This document shows positions 38,056 to 50,200 of a stretch of 64,000 bases of DNA, piece after piece. The notes under the pieces are model-generated. The model saw only the letters and a list, made by a program, of their open reading frames with translations, did not search any database and was not told where the DNA came from. Made by a program: the position numbers and the translations under genes. The stretch is from Symsagittifera roscoffensis. Taxonomy: Eukaryota; Xenacoelomorpha; Acoela; Convolutidae. Each line of letters opens with the position of its first letter. Position 1 is the first letter of the stretch. Where the stretch lies: the NCBI RefSeq assembly GCF_963678635.1, contig NC_087065.1:36295888-36359887 (forward strand). The letters run 5' to 3'.

Positions 38056-38912
38056 TCACTTATTTAATTTAGTTTCTCAGTTTTGCCTAATTGTATCAGG
38101 AAAATGTCAAAAACAAATTGTTCGTGAAAACCATAGACCTTAAGGTTAGATATTTATCTCTGTCAAATTGAAAAATTGATTTTTTTTTGAAAAACGAATC
38201 AGTATGTTTTTTTTTGTTTTCTTGCGTTAGGAAAATGCCAATAGCAGGAAAATGTCAATTTCAGTATGTTTTTCAGTTTTCTTGCATTCCTGGACTTTTT
38301 TCCAGTTGTCTGTTGGCAAAGTTTTCATTTTTGGTTTTGTGACATAATTTTTGATGAAGAAAAGCTGTAACAGAAAAACAACTAGAGAAATTGATGTTTT
38401 TAAGTGATTAGAAACACTATAAGTTTACATTTAGTGTGATTTCTGAGAAACAAGTCCTAAAATTTATTCTTACTTCCGTTGATGTTCGATGGTTTGGGAT
38501 TTGATTTTCTTCTGAAATTATCGAGAATTTGTTAGTCTCATTTTGCTCTCAAATTCTCAATTAAAAAAGTAGCCATGGTACAAAAAAGCTGTGGTCCAGC
38601 AATTCTAGATTTTTAATTTTTACTTGCTTTGTATGCTGAAAGCTAAATCTGTACCATTTTATTTTGAACTCACAATTGTTCCAAATTTTATTTTAATGTC
38701 TTGTTGATTTCCTTAAGTGAAAAATAAGCGACAATTATCTATTTTAGAACCCGAGCCAATTTTTTTCTTTGTGCACGAATTAATCAGAATTACGGCAAAA
38801 TAAGTAATTTTGTCATTTGAAAAAACTTTTCCATCATATCATAGTAGTATGTGTATTTTTGTCCACTGGGTCCTAACGAAATTGCTTAACATGACATTCT
38901 ACCCAAAAACAG
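38056..38912. other. Intergenic, no gene seen
   Basis: AT-rich; a short GGAAAATGTCAA direct repeat occurs near 38100 and 38255. Confidence 0.4.
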
Positions 38913-39345
38913 GCCAACCGCCTCCTCTCCAACTTTTCCGTAACTCAGTTTTGGTTGACCACCCCTATTATTTGTAACGGCACCTTTGGCACAAATATAC
39001 ACTGGGCGGTGCTCAATCCGAAGAGTCGCTCGCAGTTTAAGCTCAAAGTTTCAACTTATGGTCAAAGTTCTTCGGGGGATCAAATTTTTTTTTTTAGTTC
39101 CTGTGAATCGCAGAGGATCTATCAGTAGTCCATTTGTATTATCTCCCCACATTCCAGACTGTGTTATTTTATTGAGCGAAGTTCTTTTTTGCAACTCAAG
39201 GCCGTTTTTTTCGTCTAGAACTTTCACGTGGTTCCATTATTGCAGCCAAATTTGCTCAAGTTGTGAAAAACCTGAAGCTAGAGCTCGTCCTCACACACTA
39301 TCGTTACCATGGGATGGGATCAAAAATCATCTGGATCAATTTTAA
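38913..39345 (+). CDS. Coding-like segment, possible exon(s) of unknown gene
   Basis: A stop-free frame starts after an AAAAACAG acceptor-like site at 38912 and runs to 39060, before a possible GTCAAAG donor. It has unusual GC content for this neighbourhood and protein-like composition (FSVTQFWLTTPII, NGTFGTNIHWAVLNPKSRSQ). A T10-AG acceptor near 39095 is followed by a second open stretch to 39345 with clustered Cys (YCSQICSSCEKPEARARPH). No family recognised. The frame starting at the ATG at 38986 is an alternative reading of the same region. Confidence 0.3.
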
Positions 39346-40480
39346 ATAAGTCAGACAGTGTTCCAAAAGGTGTTTGTTTGACCGTGTTGCAAACCGTGTT
39401 TGGTTTCTTCAAAATTGCACGTTCGCGGTTTGACTACTTTATATTCATTTCATTTCTTATGTTAAAAAGAAAGCAAACTCCACTTTCGATCAGCAAAGTG
39501 TAATAATCTGAAAAACCGTGATCAACTTCTAGTTTCGAAATTGGATTTTGAAATTATAGATTTCTCCGCGGAATAAAAAAATTAACAAATTTATCCAGTC
39601 TTACCTCGTTAATTTTTGTCAAAAAAGTGTCTACCCTAAATTGTTTTTAAAAAATCAAAAAGTTTATGTATATCTATTTTTTCTTCAAAATTTCATGTTT
39701 GTTTTGCGTTCATGACTCTTTTCCACCTAGCTGTGGCTAAGTTTTAGTTTTATCTTTTTACGCCGTTGGTTGTTATATTTTTTACCAAAATGAATTGTTT
39801 TGCTTTTCTATTGTTTAGTCAATCAAAAATAGGTCTTGTCTAAGACCTCTTGCTGATCTGCTTTTAGAGCACTAGTGGATGAGGTTGTTTTGATGACTGT
39901 ATCCTCCGCACAGATAAACATGTTACATTCTAATATGAATCTCCATCCATATTTATACTTAATCAAACGGTTAAATTTTATATACCGGAACTGAATTTAG
40001 TGATTAATGTCTCTCTTGCAAAAAAAACAAGAAATTAATGGTCCCTAACGCAATTTGAAAGTTGATCAAAGACAATGCCAACTGTAGTGGACGTAAAAGA
40101 GACAGGTGCTACAGTTGCAATTTATGAAAAAATTTTGGATTGCGGAATGCTATAAACAGAACTCACGCACTTCAAAAATTTTTAAAAAAGATAGAAAGAC
40201 GATAAGTTTTTTGATTGGCTGATTGGTCACCTACAATTGATTTCACTGTGAAGAAACAAATACGGTTTAAATTAACTTCAGAACCTGAATCCGAAAAAAC
40301 AAAATTTGGCGATAAGCCCTTGATCGCAGCTAACTTCGTACCTATCGAGACAAAAAACAAAAACAGTGCTTTCAAACTTCCCAAAGAATTTAGTTTGAAA
40401 TTTAATTGTTAGTTGCAAATTAATAAAAGCTCTCGTTTCATAAGATCAAATTGTTGCGTAGCAACCTCCTCATATGCAGC
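39346..40480. other. Intergenic up to the assembly gap
   Basis: No supported gene; plus and minus frames at 40172-40412 mirror each other and show no feature. Confidence 0.4.
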
Positions 40481-40680
40481 NNNNNNNNNNNNNNNNNNNN
40501 NNNNNNNNNNNNNNNNNNNNNNNNNNNNNNNNNNNNNNNNNNNNNNNNNNNNNNNNNNNNNNNNNNNNNNNNNNNNNNNNNNNNNNNNNNNNNNNNNNNN
40601 NNNNNNNNNNNNNNNNNNNNNNNNNNNNNNNNNNNNNNNNNNNNNNNNNNNNNNNNNNNNNNNNNNNNNNNNNNNNNNNN
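40481..40680. other. Assembly gap (200 N)
   Basis: Exactly 200 N, which is a conventional fixed-size scaffold gap, so the true distance and even the orientation of the right-hand sequence are not established by sequence. The right contig begins in a repeat that also occurs at 37132. Confidence 0.98.
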
Positions 40681-40690
40681 AAACGACTAG

Positions 40691-40931
40691 CAGACCTTGT
40701 TAGTAGCAGAACCTAAGCAAAAAAAATTAAGGTAAGTTCAAACTACCTTAAGTTTGCCCATAAATACCTGAAAAATTTACTCATAAAGACCCTAAGCTTG
40801 AGACGTATCAACCAGAAAACTTAAATAAAAATTTACCATTGAAACACCTCAAAAAGTATATTTTTTACCTATCTTTACCTTTGCATGAAGTTGAACTAAA
40901 ATTTTCCTTAAGAATTAGACATACTCAAATA
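40691..40931 (+). repeat. Direct repeat flanking the gap, right copy
   Basis: Copy of 37132-37373, starting ten bases after the gap. Repeats of this kind often cause the assembly break they border. Confidence 0.75.
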
Positions 40932-41425
40932 AAACAAGAATAGCCGGTTACTGAGCAAGTAGCACAATATATTCCGACCATAGTCTTCGAAAAAAAAACA
41001 ATCGGAGTTTTTTTCAAATTAGTGTCGTTTTATCGGCGTGATGTGACAAAAAAAATTTGAGCGAAAAATTTTACACATTTTCGACAGTCGGAGAAAAGTG
41101 AGCAAACTGAAATCCAATTTATGTAGCAAAGTGACTTGAAGCAATGTGAGACCAAATGACTAGAAGATTTGTGTTGCAAAATAGCAAAAAAAAATCTGAA
41201 AAAAATCAAAAATTGTCACAAAATTTTTTGCAGTTTTTTTAATTCAAAGTGTTTTGATACAAAAAAGCGCTAAAACACTCAAAAAATCTAACAAACTTTG
41301 AGTAAAAGATATAAGCATAAGAATAGGCATGATCGCTTGTTTTGATTGGTGGCAATTTGACAAAAATTTGAAAATTTCCAACCAGTTTTTCTCGACACTG
41401 GGACAATTTTTTTGAAAATTAATAA
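40932..41425 (+). repeat. Dispersed repeat family B, copy 3
   Basis: TAGCCGGTTACTGAGCAAGT, TTCCGACCATAGTCTT, GTAGCAAAGTGACTTG and CAGTTTTTCTCGACACTGGG, in the same order as copy 2. Confidence 0.6.
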
Positions 41426-43171
41426 ATGTTTAAATCAGAAATGAGAGAATTTTAATATAATAATCTTTTTCCCTATATTCATTGGTCGATTTTTTAAAAA
41501 TTTTTTAAAAAATTATCATGAAAAACGATAAAAATATGAAAGTTTAAAAAATTAAAACCCTAAAAAAAATAAAACACCAATATTTTGTAATTAGTTTAAT
41601 TATAAGTTCTTTTTGAAGGCATTTTTTGCGTTGATATACCTCAGATTTTAAGGTGTTTAGTCAAGTTCTAAATCACATCATGGGTAATTATAGGTATTAT
41701 AGGTGTGCGTAGGTTTGTTTAAATTTCTCTTAATTTTCAGGTTTTGAACGAAAACTTACCTGAATTTTTAAATATTTTAAGGTAATTTCTCCATTAACGT
41801 TTTCGTTTGCAAAAAATTAAGTAAAGCTATTGAAAAAATTATGTTATTGACGGAAAGCAATTTAATGTCTGTTTATTGGGAAAAAGCAGCAGATGTGCTT
41901 TTCAAAAACAAACTTCTAGTTTTCAGAAAAAAAGTACTTTACCTTAATTAATCTTTACGTAATGCTAGGGTAAAATTGACTTTAACTTAATTTTCCCTTG
42001 GTTCAAATCAGCCGATTTTATAAAAATCTCTTGTAAGTTAGAGAGAAAGGTAAAAATGTAATGAAGAATGAAAATCGATTGATTATTTTTGAATTCCGAT
42101 ATGTCGATGCGTTTCGGAAATTGTATGGCCATTTAGGTGGAATTGCTGAGCTAAAAAATAAGTTTTTTTGCGGTTTGATTTCAAACTTTCTATTTTTTTT
42201 TCGAAATCATGCAGAAAAAAGGTTGCTAATTACACTCTCCTAGCACATAATTGAAAACAATCCGACATAGAAAGATAGTTTTTAAAGCTTGTATACTGCT
42301 TTAGTAAAAACAAAGATAAAATTAAACTATCATTTTTTCATTGACAAATTGTATATTTTTGTATCACCATTAACTTCGGCCTATAGAGGCCAGCACGCGA
42401 TGTTTTGATCAGCTTACAACAATATTCAGCTCAAAAATTGCACAAAGTTCCAAATTTTTGGCTGATTAACAAAATGAAAACTAACAGGACACTAGGAAGA
42501 GAAAATAAGTTTTTCACGTTTTCGAAATGCATAACTTATAGAAACATGCTTATCAAACTCCTCAGCTTGGCCTTCCAACAAAAAAATTTACTTGCTTATC
42601 TCGTCATTCTTAACACTCGACCATTTTGAGTTTTTCAATGTTTTTGTCCACTCGACGATTTTGAGTATTTTTGGTTGTCAAAATGCTTTCCTCTTTTGGA
42701 TGAAAAAAGGCGTATCAAACTTTTTTTGAGAAAAAAATTGTATTACAAGCGTTAAATTTTTTTTTAAATAACCAAATATATGGTAACCTTTTTATTTAGG
42801 AACGCAAACACACCTCAATAATCAAATTTCAATTTTTGCCTGCCGTAGTCGAGCTCAAGTTTTCGGCACAAAATATCCAAAAACCACAAAAAAAACGTTT
42901 TTTTGTGAAGAAGCCACACCTAGTGTTTTTTGTATTTTCATTTATGTTAGGAAAAATAGGCCGCTATTTTTAACCATTGCTTGTTTTTCAAAGTAGAAGC
43001 TCTCTAAACCTATACAAAATAATATGTTTTTTGTACGCAACTGAGTGTAAAAGTGATAGCAGCGTTTTCCATGGCCAATCATCAAGCGTAGTTTAATTGT
43101 GCGTTTGATGCCTCATAGACTCTGCATTTTTTTCGGTAAAATCCTGATTTATTGTGTTTTTGAACGATAAA
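41426..43171. other. Intergenic, no gene seen
   Basis: Low-complexity AT-rich DNA. Frames at 42061-42243 and 42405-42629 are short and without features. If the minus-strand SEC14 gene runs leftwards, its next exon should lie here or in the gap, but I could not find it. Confidence 0.4.
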
Positions 43172-43372
43172 CAAGGTTTCAACGTGGAGCTCAAAACATG
43201 TTTGGATTAGAGCCTATGAAAAAGGCTAGTCAAATAACTTTACCTAAGAAAAACGTTTATTGTATAGGTTTGATATCAAACCTATATGATAAGAGTTTTT
43301 CATACATGAAATTACTTTGACCAGCATTTTTTCTATAATCCAAACATGTTCTAAGCTCCGAGTTCAAATCTT
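43172..43372. mobile_element. About 200-bp foldback with a perfect 22-bp central palindrome
   Basis: The left arm (43172-43225, GAGCTCAAAACATGTTTGGA) mirrors the right arm (43321-43372, CCAAACATGTTCTAAGCTC) with mismatches. The centre, 43264-43285, is a perfect palindrome around GATATC. Probably a short non-autonomous DNA transposon. Confidence 0.55.
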
Positions 43373-43588
43373 GCTCCGAGTTCGTATGAATTTGTTGGAT
43401 AAGAAATTTTCATTTATGAAAATTGTGTTATTAGAAGTTTTGTATCTAAACGGGACTACATCATGCATGTGGGGAGAGTTAGTTATCAAGGTCGAATAGG
43501 GAGGGGGCAGTAGAAAAACCAAGTTTTTTTCTGTCCAAAAACACTGAATTGAAGTAAGCAAACTTGACTCTTGCAATTTTGAAATTTA

Positions 43589-43932
43589 TAGGTCACCTTC
43601 AGACATATTTAATGTCTGAAAAATTAACATTTGCATGCTAAAATGGTCTGAAATAAGTTATTTGCTTTTTGTAAAGAAAGTTGCATGTTCCAATTGTTTC
43701 AAAATCTCTATGCTCAATGACATTGAAAAATAAATGGCCAAGTATTATGTTTGTAATACGTTAGTAATACTTGGCCATATATTGCCTTAGTATCAGAGAG
43801 TATCATTGAGTGGAGACTTTGAAATAGATGGAACAAACGACATTATATAAAAAGAGCAAATGACTTACTTCAGACATTTTTAGCATGGAAAAACAAATTT
43901 TTCAAAAAGGAAATAAATCTCAAGGTGACCTA
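43589..43932. mobile_element. 344-bp inverted-repeat element flanked by TA
   Basis: TAGGTCACCTT at 43589 is mirrored by AAGGTGACCTA ending at 43932. Sub-terminal blocks (GTCTGAAATAAGTTATTTGC against GCAAATGACTTACTTCAGAC) also mirror. A central hairpin is made by TGGCCAAGTATTA and TAATACTTGGCCA. Outer TA on both sides fits a TA-target MITE (Tc1/mariner type). Confidence 0.65.
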
Positions 43933-44200
43933 AAAAAGTCTAATTTGCTAGCAAAAATTGCTCAAAAGTTTTATTTATTTATTTTTATCTGTTCTAACAA
44001 GTTGAAACAGGCAGTAGTTATTATAAAGGGTGCCAATTGTGAGCAATTTTTTAAAGCAAAATATAATTTTTAGGTGACTTTGAGGCTTAATTTTGGGCCT
44101 AAAAATTTGCCTTTGCATGCGAAAAATGTCTTCTGTAGGTAACTTGCACTTCTGTAGGCAACTTTAATTTTGTCTGTTCCAACTTCTCTGTATATCTTAC
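43933..44200. other. Intron or intergenic sequence, MITE end relic
   Basis: TTAGGTGACTTTGAGG near 44072 resembles the end of the preceding MITE family. Otherwise AT-rich. Confidence 0.35.
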
Positions 44201-47200
44201 GCGACGATGTCGATGTAAAAGCAGATGAGGTTCTGTAGGTGGTCTGCAAACGCGTACTGAGTCGACAGCAGAGAATGCTTCTTGGTTGGGAACACAATGA
44301 CGTAATGACCCTTTTTGTCCACGCCCCCTGAAGCACAGTTACTTTTCATAATTCGGGTCATTTTACATACGCTGCCCAAGTTTTTAACCGAAATCGCAGG
44401 TATAAATACATTACAGGCCGCTTATTTTATAACAATCAGTCAGGTGCATTTTCTTTTCATTTTTCAAATTTTCAGTTTTTCTAATCTAGCAAGTTCGACC
44501 AGCTATGTATTCTCGAATTTTCTCTGCCAGCCCTTGCCAAATAGTGAAAAATTGGTCGATCAGATATTGCAACAAATTAAATGAATACTCGGCGATGGTT
44601 AGAAAACACTAAATATAATATTCCAACCAAAAACCCTTTTTCCAGATTTTTTGCCACAATTTCTATTTTTCTTTTTCTCCGGGAATATTTGCGGTCTCAT
44701 GACTGATTCGATGGAAATTTGGAGATAGCAAAATATGGATGATTTACGCGGATCAATAGATATAAAAAACAATTTTTTTTTTTTTGGAAAAAAATTTGAT
44801 TTTGATATTGATTCGACATCTGCAGAAACAATTATTCTTTTTGGCATTTTCGCAATTAGCGAACACTCAATTCTGATAGGCTTTCAACCATAAGGAACTT
44901 CATCATATTGAATACGATGAAAAAATTTATGCTGTGCAGTTTTGATAGGCGATTTTTTGATTACCTAGGCGCAGAAAATTTGGTCAAAATGAGGTGTTTT
45001 TAGTGATTTGGGAGAGCTCAGAAAATCAATTTGGTCGACCTAAAAAAAGGACGACCAAATTTTCAATTTTTTTTTGAAAATCCGCCCCCATTTGCCTCAA
45101 TTTCTAAAACAGAAACCATGAGGCATTTACCCTTGAGGTCTGAAATAACCTAAATCCTACCCCCACCTGAACTAAAGATCTAAATGTCGATAACCCGTCT
45201 TCATTTTATTTATTTTATTGTACAATTATGTCATGAATGTCAGGGCACTTAGGTATCTTTCCCATTTTCTCATTTCCATGCTTGAACTATAGCAGCAGAA
45301 TGGGCGAAAGGTGAAAATGTATTATCAAGTACTGTTCATAGCAACAATATTGTAATACGTGGACGATGTTATTGGGTGACGACGTAATTCGGACTGAATA
45401 GATGGAGTCTTACTGTTATACTACCGGTATACTTAATTGACCAAATGTTTAGTTGTGACAAATTATTTTTGTTTTATGACCTAACTGGGGCTACTTCCTC
45501 CTCGGAAATCGCTGCAAGTGGGCGTATCCTAAATTTTTGCCCAAGAGGAGTTCATCTAGCTGACAAATTACTTTCTAGAATTTATATTTAACTTTTAACC
45601 TGAAGTAATGCAAATAGGGATCATGTTAACAATTTCCCTCCCTTCTCCAACCACACCCATATTGCCTACATAATAGCGAACATTCAGTACTGAGCACATA
45701 CTGCAACATTCAAGCTTTTAGAAAAATTCAACTTTTTGCATCTTAATTAGCCAATTTTGCAATTTTTGCAATGGCGAGTATTTATTAACGAGATCCCAAA
45801 AGAGGCTTCAACTAAGAAACGCAATAGCCTGACGAGAAGTTTTGTGCTCTTTCAGAGCCCTATGTTTTACAAAAGTAAACCTCGCACTGAGGGTTGTGAC
45901 TAAATTACAAGGTTTTCATGAAATGGGTTGCAATCAAAAAAGAAAAACGTAAAGCTTTGTGCTCTTTATAGGTTCGACGTCTGTTGTTTTAAATCTCTAA
46001 GACGAGCTATCATTGAGCAAGAAATTTTTTCTTTCACAACGCACTCACATTCTAAGTTGTTTTTGACTATCTTGATACCGAATTTATCCTAATAAAAGTT
46101 TTAATAGTAACAATTATTTGTTTTCAGATCGAAAATTCACATAACTTCCCATCACTGATGCTCTAACAACTGCAGTATTGCTTGGGCGATGACCATTGGA
46201 TCTACAGTATCCCTGTTCTTAATTTTGTAAGATTAACTCAATGATATTTTTTGAGCATATTCAAAAAGTTTTTAAAAGTTTTATAGAAGAAAAAAATGCG
46301 TCGAATAGAAATGAAAAAAAAAACCGAGCAGAACAGAAAAAAGAATAAACCTTGGTAAAAAAGAAAAGAAAACTTTCCCAGTAGTTCGCTGCCGTCTTTA
46401 GTATAGTATTCTTAGAAAAGTAGTTGGTAGCCATCGATTCCAAATGGAGTTGCATGTGTTATAAAGCTGATTATGTTTAGATGGTAACTTATAACACAAA
46501 TCAACATTTAACTGGCTTCGAAAACTGGAATCTGCCATGTTAAGTGTCTCCTGTAGTTTCTTTTTTGATCCGACTTTCGTAACAAAATAACGGAATATCT
46601 TAGCTTGAGTGGGTTTTTTTCTTCAGACAAATTTCGACTTCTTAACTAGCCATTTTTGACAAAAAAATTTCTATATCATTCAAAGGGTATTGTTTCCCTG
46701 AGCTTAAATTCGATAAGATATTTCACCTGTGATCATTTTACGTAAAATTATGGGGCTTAAAGCTTGTCATTTTGGCTAGTTTGGGACAATTAACGCGCGA
46801 TTTATTTCGCGCTATTAACGCGGAAGCGGAGATTTAATCCGTCTTAGAAATCGTTCGAAATTGATAGAAAGAAGCCATTTTACCATTAACTTCTTTTACA
46901 AGGAACGAAATCTGGCTTCGAAAACTGGAATCTGCCATGTTAAGTGTCTCCTGTAGTTTCTTTTTTGATCCGACTTTCGTAACAAAATAACGGAATATTT
47001 TAGCTTGAGTGGGTTTTTTTCTTCAGACAAATTTCGACTTCTTAACTAGCCATTTTTGACAAAAAAATTTCTATATCATTCAAAGGGTATTGTTTCCCTG
47101 AGCTTAAATTCGATAAGATATTTCACCTGTGATCATTTTACGTAAAATTATGGGGCTTAAAGCTTGTCATTTTGGCTAGTTTGGGACAATTAACGCGCGA

Positions 47201-50200
47201 TTTTTTTCGCGCTATTAACGCGGAAGCGGAGATTAAATCCGTCTTAGAAATCGTTCGAAATTGATAGAAAGAAGCCATTTTACCATTAACTTCTTTTACA
47301 AGGAACGAAATCTGGCTTCGAAAACTGGAATCTGCCATGTTAAGTGTCTCCTGTAGTTTCTTTTTTGATCCGACTTTCGTAACAAAATAACGGAATATTT
47401 TAGCTTGAGTGGGTTTTTTTCTTCAGACAAATTTCGACTTCTTAACTAGCCATTTTTGACAAAAAAAATTCTATATCATTCAAAGGGTATTGTTTCCCTG
47501 AGCTTAAATTCGATAAGATATTTCACCTGTGATCATTTTAGGTAAAATTATGGGGCTTAAAGCTTGTCATTTTGGCTAGTTTGGGACAATTAACGCGCGA
47601 TTTATTTCGCGCTATTAACGCGGAAGCGGAGATTTAATCCGTCTTAGAAATCGTTCGAAATTGATAGAAAGAAGCCATTTTACCATTAACTTCTTTTACA
47701 AGGAACGAAATCTGGCTTCGAAAACTGGAATCTGCCATGTTAAGTGTCTCCTGTAGTTTCTTTTTTGATCCGACTTTCGTAACAAAATAACGGAATATTT
47801 TAGCTTGAGTGGGTTTTTTTCTTCAGACAAATTTCGACTTCTTAACTAGCCATTTTTGACAAAAAAAATTCTATATCATTCAAAGGGTATTGTTTCCCTG
47901 AGCTTAAATTCGATAAGATATTTCACCTGTGATCATTTTACGTAAAATTATGGGGCTTAAAGCTTGTCATTTTGGCTAGTTTGGGACAATTAACGCGCGA
48001 TTTTTTTCGCGCTATTAACGCGGAAGCGGAGATTAAATCCGTCTTAGAAATCGTTCGAAATTGATAGAAAGAAGCCATTTTACCATTAACTTCTTTTACA
48101 AGGAACGAAATCTGGCTTCGAAAACTGGAATCTGCCATGTTAAGTGTCTCCTGTAGTTTCTTTTTTGATCCGACTTTCGTAACAAAATAACGGAATATTT
48201 TAGCTTGAGTGGGTTTTTTTCTTCAGACAAATTTCGACTTCTTAACTAGCCATTTTTGACAAAAAAATTCTATATCATTCAAAGGGTATTGTTTCCCTGA
48301 GCTTAAATTCGATAAGATATTTCACCTGTGATCATTTTAGGTAAAATTATGGGGCTTAAAGCTTGTCATTTTGGCTAGTTTGGGGGACAATTAATTGCTG
48401 CAAGTAGGCGTATCCTCACTTTTTGCCCAATAGGAGTTCATTAGCTGACAAATTACTTTCTAGAATTTATATTTAACTTTAACCTGAAGTAATGCAAATA
48501 GGGATCATGTTAACAGTTTCCCTCCCTTCTCCAACCACACCCATATTGCCTACATAATAGCGAACATTCAGTACTGAGCACATAATGCAACATTCAAGCT
48601 TTTAGAAAAATTCAACTTTTTGCATCTTAATTAGCCAATTTTGCAATTTTTGCAATGGCGAGTATTTATTAACGAGATCCCAAAAGAGGCTTCAACTAAA
48701 AAACGCAATAGCCTGACGAGAAGTTTTGTGCTCTTTCAGAGCCCTATGTTTTACAAAAGTAAACCTCGCACTGAGGGTTGTGACTAAATTACAAGGTTTT
48801 CATGAAATGGGTTGCAATCAAAAAAGAAAAACGTAAAGCTTTGTGCTCTTTATAGGTTCGACGTCTGTTATTTTAAATCTCTAAGACGAGCTATCATTGA
48901 GCAAGAAATTTTTTCTTTCACAACGCACTTACATTCTAAGTTGTTTTTGACTATCTTGATACCGAATTTATCCTAATAAAAGTTTTAATAGTAACAATTA
49001 TTTGTTTTCAGATCGAAAATTCACATAACTTCCCATCACTGATGCTCTAACAACTGCAGTATTGCTTGGACGTTGACCATTGAATCTACAGTATCCCTGT
49101 TCTTAATTTTTTAAGATTAACTCAATGATATTTTTGAGCATATTCAAAAAGTTTTTAAAAGTTTTATAGAAGAAAAAAATGCGTCGAATAGAAATGAAAA
49201 AAAAACCGAGCAGAACAGAAAAAAGAAAAAACCTTGGTAAAAAAGAAAAGAAAACTTTCCCAGTAGTTCGCTGCCGTCTTTAGTATAGTATTCTTAGAAA
49301 AGTAGTTGGTAGCCATCGATTCCAAATGGAGTTGAATGTGTTATAAAGCTGATTATGTTTAGATGGTAACTTATAACACAAATCAACATTTAACTGACTT
49401 CGAAAACTGGAATCTGCCATGTTAAGTGTCTCCTGTAGTTTCTTTTTTGATCCGACTTTCGTAACAAAATAACGGAATATTTTAGCTTGAGTGGGTTTTT
49501 TTCTTCAGACAAATTTCGACTTCTTAACTAGCCATTTTTGACAAAAAAATTTCTATATCATTCAAAGGGTATTGTTTCCCTGAGCTTAAATTCGATAAGA
49601 TATTTCACCTGTGATCATTTTACGTAAAATTATGGTGCTTAAAGCTTGTCATTTTGGCTAGTTTGGGACAATTAACGCGCGATTTATTTCGCGCTATTAA
49701 CGCGGAAGCGGAGATTTAATCCGTCTTAGAAATCGTTCGAAATTGATAGAAAGAAGCCATTTTACCATTAACTTCTTTTACAAGGAACGAAATCTGGCTT
49801 CGAAAACTGGAATCTGCCATGTTAAGTGTCTCCTGTAGTTTCTTTTTTGATCCGACTTTCGTAACAAAATATTGGAATATTTTAGCTTGAGTGGGTTTTT
49901 TTTCTTCAGACAAATTTCGACTTCTTAACTAGCCATTTTTGACAAAAAAATTTCTATATCCTTCAAAGGGTATTGTTTCCCCGAGCTTAAATTCGATAAG
50001 ATATTTCACCTGTGATCATTTTACGTAAAATTATGGGGCTTAAAGCTTGTCCTTTTGGCTAGTTTGGGACAATTAACGCGCGATTTATTTCGCGCTATTA
50101 ACGCGGAAGCGGAGATTTAATCCGTCTTAGAAATCGTTCGAAATTGATAGAAAGAAGCCATTTTGCCATTAACTTCTTTTACAAGGAACGAAATCTATCT

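Noticed and set aside
40413..40716. Frames crossing the gap
   Set aside because: They consist almost entirely of N and carry no information.
44315..44847. Lys/Phe-rich frames in the SEC14 intron as genes
   Set aside because: They lie in intronic AT-rich DNA and lack motifs; poly-A/T tracts explain their composition.
47138..49913. Repeated 65-66-aa minus-strand frames in the 400-bp array as a duplicated gene
   Set aside because: They recur only because the satellite repeats, other units carry stops in the same frame, and the dispersed family A copies do not preserve it.
46512..50194. CRISPR array
   Set aside because: Period is 400 bp without spacer structure, in a spliced-gene eukaryotic context; this is a satellite.
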